From contig OU696583.1 in assembly GCA_916048095.2 (NCBI GenBank), forward strand, positions 2,703,001 to 2,767,000: a stretch of DNA of 64,000 nucleotides. Direction: 5' to 3'. Position 1 is the first letter of the stretch; every line of letters starts with the position of its first letter. The position numbers were made by a program, and so were the translations under genes. Of this stretch, positions 56,735 through 64,000 are shown piece by piece. The notes beneath the pieces are model-generated. The model was not told where the DNA came from, did not search any database, and saw only the letters and a program-made list of their open reading frames with translations. The DNA comes from Sacculina carcini (lineage: Eukaryota > Arthropoda > Thecostraca > Sacculinidae).

Positions 56735-57690
56735 AGTTTTGGTACTGCACAAACATACCTGGCTTGTTCAGGTTTCTTGGTTTGCCAAATACTCCTTCAT
56801 ATTGGCGTCGCTAAGTCTTAAGGCTGTGCTTCTGCAAAACGGGAATAAACCTCCCAGCATTCCCATTGCACACTCTGTTCATCGAAAAGAGTCATATACC
56901 AATATGGAGCTTCATTTAGAAACTATTTTATTACAGCGAGTACCAATGGAGTCGGGGTCGGGACCTCAAGATCATTGGTCTACTTCTGGGTAGACAAGCG
57001 GGCTTCACAAAGTATTGCTGTATTCTCTGTCTCTGGGACAGTGGAACTGTATCCCAGCATTACAAGCAGAAGGACTGGAGAAAATTTTGTTCCTGGCGAT
57101 TACAGCGTCAAGGCAATCTTCTGGTGGACATGAATAGAGTGCTTCTTCCACCTCTTCACATCAAGCTTGGCTTAATGAAGAAAGTCGTGAAGGTGTTGGA
57201 CAAAAATGGTGCTGCCTTCCAACACTTGTCTACTGTATTTCCTGGTCTTAGTGTTTCTAAACTCAAAGAGGGCATCTTTGTCGGACCTCAGGTCCGAGAA
57301 GTGCCGAATGACACTGATTTTGAGGAGATTCTTAACTTAAAGGAACTGAGAGCATGGGAAGCATTCAAATCAATATGTAGTGGTTTATTTGGTAACACAC
57401 GTATACCAGATTACCAAGTCTGTGCTGAGAAGTTGGTAAAGTCTTACGACGATATGGGGAGCCGAATGCCAATCAAGATTCATTTTCTTCATGCCCACCT
57501 CAACTTCTTCCCACCAAACCTTCGAGCATTGAGTGATCAGCATGGATAAAGATTCCACCAGTACATTACGAAGATGGAGAGCAACTATTAAGGCAAATGG
57601 AACCCCGGCATGATAGGAGACTTCTACTGAATGCTCTTGCGTGACATCCCGGAGGCAAAATACACCAAATCGTCTAAGAAAACACACTTT
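56735..57690 (+). pseudogene. Decayed copy of the domainless multicopy invertebrate family
   Basis: Blocks in order, in shifting frames: CTNIPGLFRFLGLPNTPSYW, LKAVLLQNGNKPPSIPIAHS, GRDLKIIGLLLG, FTKYCCILCLWD, NRVLLPPLHIKLGLMKK, GIFVGPQVRE, MPIKIHFLHAHLNFF, then RFHQYITKMES and AKYTKSSKKTHF. This order matches the long uncharacterised proteins seen in hundreds of copies in many invertebrate genomes. At least three frame changes and several stops make it a pseudogene. It overlaps most of the region missing from the copy at 6880-7310. No terminal repeats were identified, so how the family moves is unclear. Confidence 0.8.
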
Positions 57691-57699
57691 TGGATGTGT

Positions 57700-58397
57700 G
57701 TGGTACTATGAATTGTGTAATTATGTCATCCAAGTATATATATTTAATCAGTATTATTTATCTATCCTGTTATATCTGTTTTAAGCTGCTGCAACTCTTT
57801 AAATGTGCACATATATTGTCTGTTTATATTAAAATGAGACTATTTAAAAGCCAGAAAACTAGAGGTGATAGAGCAAACCCACATCTAAATTTAAATTCAG
57901 CACATCCAAATTAGCAAAAAAACACCTATCCCCAATCTTGCCTCAGACCGAATTTTAACTTGTAATCCAGTGTAATTGATAGAATTCGCATTTTCGTTCG
58001 TGTTGGCTATTTTAGAATTTGTAAAAAGGCAGCTAGCTATAATTGATTCCTTCATAGTTCAACAAACAACTTCCCATTGCTTCCACTATCCATTTTTACT
58101 TCAGTATAATTCAGCAGATATAATGAGCGGTACCACATAAATAATTTCATTATCTTTCAACCACAAAAACGTTTGAAAAATTAACTTGAACAAAAATTTA
58201 TCTGTGGCTAGTGAAGGTTATTTTGTAGGACTTACACGAGTTTTAGCAAAATAAGCATTGCAATGAGAAGTGAACACATTTCTGTATGATATTCATCTGC
58301 GGTTTGAGCACGACTCAAGTACCTGCAAGTGTTCTCCGACAAGTGGAATCTGATAAACCAACATCCATCAACAATTCACCATTAAGAATCATCCAAG
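57700..58397. other. Upstream region of the 58398 ORF
   Basis: AT-rich, no repeat recognised. An in-frame TAA lies five codons before the ATG at 58398, so the ORF's start is bounded. No clear TATA box or TIR. Confidence 0.4.
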
Positions 58398-60281
58398 ATG
58401 CATACTCATCCTCCTAGTGAAGTGATGAATGAAGTGTTTGTCCAATTGCTAACATCGCTTGGACTTACGAGTGAGGCTATCAAGATCAGCAACAATCTCG
58501 ACAGTAGCAGGAAATGGGACATGTTCCTTGCTCGAGACCAAGTTATCCGTTGTGGCCCGACGTGTTACGTGCAACGTCTTAGCCAAGTCGTCCACAGGGC
58601 AGCATCCACCAAGAAGACTCGTGATGTCGTTGAGTCTTGCTGCAAGCAACTGTCTTGGCTGCAAGACCTACAAGTAAGTCTGCGAACATACAGCAGAGAG
58701 TGGATGGTGGAGTTTGTCTACAAGTACAGCGGACTCTCTGTACTACTGACCTTCATCGAGTGGTCTCTGGTAGCCTTCGAACATATAGAAGACAAAATCA
58801 GCACCACACAGCAGCGCAAGTTTACTTTTGGTGCGCGCAAGAAATGTACAAAGAGATCGGCCGATTTCAACACTCTGGCACTGGTGATTCAGCACAGCCT
58901 GATGTGTTTGAAGGCAATATCTGCTGATCAAGTGATCGGTGCATCGTTCGCTGAAGAAAAGCGAATTTTGAAACTGCTGATGAAGTGCGTGCTCATTGTG
59001 CAGCAAGAGCAGACAATCAGCCTATGTCTTGAGCTGCTCACCAGCCATCGCTTGAGCAGTAAAATCAAGAACTGCTACCTGCTTCAGCTGATCGCCATCT
59101 GCGAAATACCCAGCTGGAAGCAGGAGCAATTTACGCAGAAACTGCTGACGCGTGGTGAGAACAACTCCCCGTCGTTGCAGTGCGCTGTCGAACCGACAAC
59201 ATCAATAAAACAAAACCGGACTGTTGAGCGGCCATTGTCAATAGCCAGTGAAGCGACTGATAAAGCAGTCGGAAAATTAGAATGTGAGATACTCCAGACC
59301 GAGGAAACAACGATCATGAAATCTGGCGACATTCCAGATGAAGCTGAAACAAGTCCCGCTGATGCAATGGTGGTTGATTCCGCAGCCAGCGAGTCATTCA
59401 GTGAACGTGAGGAAGACAAGGAGAATGACTCGGCTGATGGAACAGCCAAGGAATCGACCGATGCAGAAGCTGATGACAAATCAGCCGCCCAGAAACACAG
59501 CATCACACCAAATCTGTCATCAATTTCCTGTAGCAACAGTTATGTTGTTGTAGACGGAGAAATTTCATCAGAATCAGCAGAGAGACAAGTTGAGCAGGCA
59601 GCTCCAGTGGCCGAGAGTAGTCTTTGCACTCTCTCTGGCAACGAGTGGCTGGACGATATCGTAGTCGACCAGTACCTCGCCTCGATGTCAAGCTCCCAAG
59701 TTGTCGCATTGAGCGTGCATGTGACAAGCATGCTCAGCTGCAGTTCACCGTCGACATCGGCTCTCAGGGCCGAGTTTATTCGCGGTGGAATCCAGCAATG
59801 TCCGATATGGCTGGTTCCGCATTGCGAGAACGAAATACACTGGGTGTTGTATGTCATAGTCTTGCCATGGAGACATCTCATTTATCTGAACTCCATGGGA
59901 GGCGCGCCAAACGACAGCGACGTCAATGCCGTGTTCCGGCTGGTGGAGGCAGCAGAGTCCGACCATCACGACTGCAAGCAGTGGCGGTTGATGATGCCGA
60001 CGGTGATACCCCGGCAGAATGACTCATCTTCGTGCGGCCTGTACGTGTGCTGGTTTGCCCAGCTCATTGCTCAGGGAAAACTCAAGTTCTCCGCCGGCCA
60101 AATGCGTGGCAAAGTGAAAGCCTGCCTTGAAAAAGAGAGAAGTCAGTATTCGTCATTCCTCTTCTGTCTCGAGCAAGAATCAGAGCAATCGTTTAAATCA
60201 GTGAGCTGGACAAAGACAACAGAGCACGTCGATGCCGTCGACTGCCTGCTGGCTATTCATCGGCACTTCGTCGCTCAATAG
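58398..60281 (+). CDS. Intact 627-aa ORF: formin-type GBD/FH3-like region joined to a Ulp1/SENP-like cysteine protease domain
   Basis: Residues ~38-235 resemble the Rho-GTPase-binding/FH3 region of formin-like proteins: RKWDMF, a long helix to WLQDLQVSLRTYSREWMVEF (87-106), SGLSVLLTFIEW, then DFNTLALVIQHSLMCLKAI and LCLELLTSHRL as FH3 repeats. Residues ~285-400 are acidic and Ser-rich (REEDKENDSADG), probably disordered. Residues ~413-590 resemble C48 proteases: NEWLDDIVVDQYL (415-427), IHW with His481, YLNSMGG with Asn498 where Asp is usual, and RQNDSSSCGLYVCWF with Gln540 and Cys546. The spacings (17, 48, and 6 from Gln to Cys) fit Ulp1. FH1 and FH2 actin-assembly domains are absent. Suggested activity is removal of a SUMO-like modifier or polyprotein cleavage under Rho-type control; that is inference. 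No introns, and the ATG follows an in-frame stop. It could be a host retrogene or a transposon/virus-derived gene, but no TIR, transposase or capsid gene is seen nearby. Confidence 0.75.
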   Translation: MHTHPPSEVMNEVFVQLLTSLGLTSEAIKISNNLDSSRKWDMFLARDQVIRCGPTCYVQRLSQVVHRAASTKKTRDVVESCCKQLSWLQDLQVSLRTYSREWMVEFVYKYSGLSVLLTFIEWSLVAFEHIEDKISTTQQRKFTFGARKKCTKRSADFNTLALVIQHSLMCLKAISADQVIGASFAEEKRILKLLMKCVLIVQQEQTISLCLELLTSHRLSSKIKNCYLLQLIAICEIPSWKQEQFTQKLLTRGENNSPSLQCAVEPTTSIKQNRTVERPLSIASEATDKAVGKLECEILQTEETTIMKSGDIPDEAETSPADAMVVDSAASESFSEREEDKENDSADGTAKESTDAEADDKSAAQKHSITPNLSSISCSNSYVVVDGEISSESAERQVEQAAPVAESSLCTLSGNEWLDDIVVDQYLASMSSSQVVALSVHVTSMLSCSSPSTSALRAEFIRGGIQQCPIWLVPHCENEIHWVLYVIVLPWRHLIYLNSMGGAPNDSDVNAVFRLVEAAESDHHDCKQWRLMMPTVIPRQNDSSSCGLYVCWFAQLIAQGKLKFSAGQMRGKVKACLEKERSQYSSFLFCLEQESEQSFKSVSWTKTTEHVDAVDCLLAIHRHFVAQ

Positions 60282-60535
60282 AATTACGTCCTGTGAAGAC
60301 GTGATTACGCAAAACGTGGCATACTTATTGTTTACCGTGTGTGTTTGTGTGTGTGTGTGTGTGTCTGCGGTACACAATACACGGATACAAATTACACTCA
60401 TGTGTGATATTATAATTAAGCTGCGTTATAATTTGTAATTGTGCACTGACACGTGTCACACATACTGCTCAGAGCTATTTCAGAACTGCTCAAAAAACAC
60501 CCACAACAAGCAAAACTCAAATGTACACTCTACAT

Positions 60536-60837
60536 CAGAGGTTCCCAATCGGTGGGTCGTGACTCCCTAGGGGGGCTGCGAAGCCACTTCAGGGGGTTGT
60601 GAGAGCCACCTGGAAAAAAATTATCATCCGAATTTGCAAAAAATTCAATGTTGTGAACAACTGATTCTTTTCTTTGTATTTTCGAAAAAAATCAATAACG
60701 ATGACCTTCAAGTATTGAATGTTTTAAGAATTCAGTATAAAGGTGTTTTTTAACTTCTCTTATTCGTACTGGAGGGTCATAGAGCTCTCCGGATCTGTCC
60801 TGGGGGTCGCGGAGCAAAAAAAAAATGATAACCCCTG
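60536..60837. mobile_element. hAT MITE, 302 bp
   Basis: CAGAGGTTCCCAATCGGTGG and, reversed, CAGGGGTTATCATTTTTTTT. Flanks CTCTACAT and CACTATAT match at 6 of 8. The GGGTCGTGACTCCC block near the end is typical of Charlie-type elements. Confidence 0.8.
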
Positions 60838-62190
60838 CACTATATAAAATTTTAAATAATTTTAAAATCCAAGCAGCTAATTCAACGCGCAATTTTACTG
60901 AGAAAAAATTTACTTCTCAACTTGATTTCCGGCAAAAATTTGTCCATTTTAAAGTGCAATAAACCCTATATTTTCGAAATCAGCAAGCAAAACTGCATCT
61001 ACCGCCATTTTGCACTAACTGGAGTAAAACACACTTAAAAATCGATACACCATAATGTACAGTAAGCGTTAATCTGCAAAAACATTGATAAAATCAATAC
61101 ATGAATACACGTCAGATCAAGCATAAATAGCAATACTTATAGTAATAGCAAAATAGCGTGATAGCACAATTTTTTTAATTCAATATTTACTCATACAGAT
61201 TGGAGTTCCTGTGTGAAAATAGTTGTTAAAAATATATATATACACTCACACACATATATATATATATATATACTAGCATTAAAACCCGCCCGTTGTGCGG
61301 AGCAATTCATAACATGAATAACTGCCCGCGGGACATTTTTATTTCATAAAAATGAGCCATCGCTTCGTTTGCGTTTGAAGCCCCTGATCATTGAACCAGC
61401 GAACCATGAACCAGCGCAATTATGTCACCTCATATTCAAGCATACATACACAGACAGACAGATAATTTCTTCTTTATGTATATATATAGCATTAAAACCG
61501 CATTAAAACCCGCCCGTTGTGCGGAACAATTCATAAAAACATTGCAAGTTAAAAATAAATAAGGCAAACTCATGAAGACCTTAATCAATTAAAAAGTCTA
61601 AATTTAATTATTTTTAATTTTATTTTGACAAAATATTTTCACTCAACCCGCCTCATATTTAAACCCGCCCGACGTGTGGAATAATTCAGAACTCGAACAC
61701 CATCCGTTCTGGTTCTTGAAGTCAAATCCATTAGTTTTGTATATGAATTCATTCTATACGGTGAAATTGAACGTTTTATTGCTACCCGCGGGACATTTTT
61801 ATTGCATAAAATGAGCCATCGCTTCGTTTGCGTTTGAAGCCCCTGATCATTGAACCAGCGAACCATGAACCAGCGCAATTATGTCACCTCATATTCAAGC
61901 ATACATACACAAACAGACAGATAATTTCTTCTTTATGTATATATATAGCATTAAAACCCGCCCGTTGTGCGGAGCAATTCATAACATGAAATTCATATTC
62001 AATTCGTAAAAAAATATGGAAAAATTAAATGAAATAGGGTACACTCATAAAAATATTAATCAATTGAAAATTATAAGTTTAATTATTTTTATTTCGACAA
62101 AATATTTCCCCTCAGTCCGCCTGAGTCATTTTTATACCCGCCCGTCGTGCTGAATAATTCAGAACTCGAACACGATCCGTTCTGGATCTT

Positions 62191-62823
62191 GAAGTCAAAT
62201 CCATTGGTTTTGTGTATGGATTAATTCTACAGGGTAAATTGAACGTTCTATTGTCTATAGTTGCTGCCCGCGGAGCATTTTTATTTGTAAAAAAATACCT
62301 TTTTCAAATGAACCATTTGAAAAAAATGAACTAAAAAATGGAAACACCTTTTTTAAACCCGCCCGTCGTGGGGAACAATTCATACAATAAAATTCATATT
62401 TGAAGTCAAATCCATTGGTTTTGTGTATGGATTAATTCTACAGGGAAAATTGAACGTTCTATTGTCTATAGTTGCTGCCCGCGGAACATTTTTATTTGTA
62501 AAAAAATACCTTTTTTAAATGAACCATTTGAAAAAAATGAACTAAAAAATGGAAACACATTTTTTAAACCCGCCCGTCGTGGGGAGCAATTCATACAATA
62601 AAATTCATATTTGAAGTCAAATCCATTGGTTTTGTGTATGGATTAATTCTACAGGGAAAATTGAACGTTCTATTGTCTATAGTTGCTGCCCGCGGAACAT
62701 TTTTATTTTTTAAAAAATTACCTTTTTTTAAATGAACCATTTGAAAAAATGATCTAAAAACACTTTTTAAACCCACCCGTCGTGCGGAACAATTCATACA
62801 ATAAAATTCATATCAAATCCATA
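62191..62823. repeat. Three tandem 211-bp units
   Basis: GAAGTCAAATCCATTGGTTT recurs at 62191, 62402 and 62613, exactly 211 bp apart, with near-identical units containing GAACGTTCTATTGTCTATAG and one GC-rich core each. Confidence 0.92.
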
Positions 62824-63311
62824 AAATATAATGAATACAAATTGAAAAGCAAAAAATGTAACCTATAAATATCTTAACCAATAGAAAAGTCTAAATGTGA
62901 ATATTTTTGTTCTTATTTTGACAAATATTATCCCTCAACCCGCCTGATATATAAATCTGCCCGTCGTGTGGTATAATTCAGAACACAAACACGAAACAAA
63001 CAATGAAAGATGATGAAATCTTTTCATCAGAATGTTTCCAAACTATGTTTATTACTTAACATCATTCCCCAATATCATTTGCTTAAGTACTATTTCACTT
63101 TTACCGCTATAATATTTATTGTTAAAATTTATATATTTTCCGCTATCATTAAAACCCAATATAACCTGAGTCAAACCTACCCAACCCAACCCAACCATTC
63201 AATCTTGACCGCTCTCAGCCTAGTCTGAGGTGATTTAACTTATTAGTTTGTGATCACAAAATATACTGATGCGATCATAATTTGTAATCAGAAGACTGAG
63301 ATTATCTACCC

Positions 63312-63370
63312 CAGGGGTCCCAAACACGCGGCCCACAAATACTTTTCTCTCAACCCGCCAATATAGTATC
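63312..63370 (+). mobile_element. hAT left-terminal fragment
   Basis: CAGGGGTCCCAAACACGCGG followed by CCC resembles the CAGGGGT(C/T)CCAAAC...GGCCC start common in Charlie-type elements. The right end was not found before the window edge. Confidence 0.45.
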
Positions 63371-64000
63371 GGGACCAAACTGAAAGGTAGCTAAATTCAC
63401 ATTTGTTGCATAATGCGATATAATTATACACCATTATCATATTATCTCATAATTCCCGGTTAATGCTTCCACTAATGCATCATATTCATACAGTTGTTAT
63501 TTTTTGGATTACACCGATATTACAGCCCTTGATATTACAGCCGATATTATATTATGCAATCTATATTCAGCTACGTATTATTCCTAATACATATATCATC
63601 AGATCGCAAAATATATTTAAAGGTTCACATCATTCTCCAAAATCATTTGCTTAAGAGCTATTCTAATTTTATCGCTAGAATATTTACTGCTAGCAAAATA
63701 TCATATACCTCGCTATCATTTAAACCCACTCTTTATAGATACATTTAATTCGCCCGTCGTGCGGAACAGTTCATAAAATATAATTAATATTCAATTCATA
63801 AAAAAATTAGTGCAAATTGAAAAAGAAAAACAAACCCACAGGAAAGTTATAGCTAATATAAAAGTCTAAAAGTGAAATTTATGTTTCAATTTAGAAAACA
63901 TGTTTTTCCACAACACTATCAAAACAATGCAACCTTCTGTCATCTCTATAATTCCAGGTTAATGCTTCCGCTAAAACAGCATAAGTTGGCATTACATGAT

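Larger units (their letters stand above)
61275..63775. repeat. Array of a ~30-bp core (AACCCGCCCGTYGTGCGG) with spaced copies
   Basis: About ten copies of ACCCGCCCGT(T/C)GTG-GGA occur near 61281, 61505, 61661, 61953, 62140, 62356, 62566, 62768, 62955 and 63748. Two forms are seen: one continues CAATTCATA, the other TAATTCAGAAC. Longer units are nested in the array: a block with GAGCCATCGCTTCGTTTGCG at about 61330-61500 recurs at 61791-61960. I see no coding. The class is unknown; Helitron-like or satellite-like origin is possible. Confidence 0.8.

Noticed and set aside
61275..63775. CRISPR array
   Set aside because: Spacing is irregular, flanking blocks are themselves repeated, the genome is animal, and no cas-like genes exist.

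Overview
This window is nuclear DNA of an invertebrate animal, most likely a protostome. The evidence is split homeobox exons with spliceosomal GT/AG borders, pol III-type SINEs, L2/CR1-like LINEs, many hAT elements, a P-superfamily transposon, and very dense CA/TG microsatellites in an AT-rich background. Nothing looks bacterial, viral or organellar. I cannot name the species.

Host genes are sparse. On the minus strand, 883-1154 holds an exon with the first 46 residues of an Orthopedia (otp)-like homeodomain, ending at a GT donor. Also on the minus strand, 51556-52002 holds an exon that begins after an AG acceptor with the last part of a Retinal-homeobox (rx/Rax)-like homeodomain and its C-terminal tail. 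Minus-strand order is rx then otp, so these are two genes. This fits the known homeobrain-rx-orthopedia cluster. The roughly 50 kb between them is largely transposon debris. On the plus strand, 58398-60281 is an intact intronless 627-codon ORF. It appears to fuse a formin-type GTPase-binding/FH3 region to a Ulp1/SENP-like (C48) cysteine protease domain, and it is the strongest candidate for something undescribed.

Region by region: 0-8 kb has the otp exon, a 459-bp hAT MITE, two copies of a 300-340-bp repeat and a decayed domainless gene-family copy. 8.0-9.2 kb is a 14-bp minisatellite. 9.4-15.8 kb has a SINE, MITEs, a LINE remnant and a microsatellite cluster. 15.9-22.4 kb is a stack of nested insertions: a SINE broken by a 1.6-kb hAT, then a MITE broken by a 1.2-kb hAT and by a LINE, and the LINE broken by a 2.57-kb hAT with an intact transposase. 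Three of these have perfect 8-bp target duplications. 22.4-32 kb has LINE and MITE remnants and a third SINE. 32.7-34.4 kb is a P-superfamily transposon with inverted repeats of about 265 bp and a perfect 8-bp duplication. 35-45 kb is a direct segmental duplication whose first copy contains a repeated 'KLLQ-EIDG' coding module. 45-51 kb has a frameshifted L2-like LINE and more MITEs. 53-57.7 kb has MITEs, a fourth SINE and a second domainless-family pseudogene. 61.3-63.8 kb is an array of a GC-rich 30-bp core, with three tandem 211-bp units.

The working picture is a developmental homeobox cluster whose introns and intergenic space have been repeatedly invaded by elements using 8-bp target sites (hAT, P), plus LINEs and a tRNA-derived SINE. 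One unusual intact ORF lies antisense to rx, in its upstream or intronic territory.
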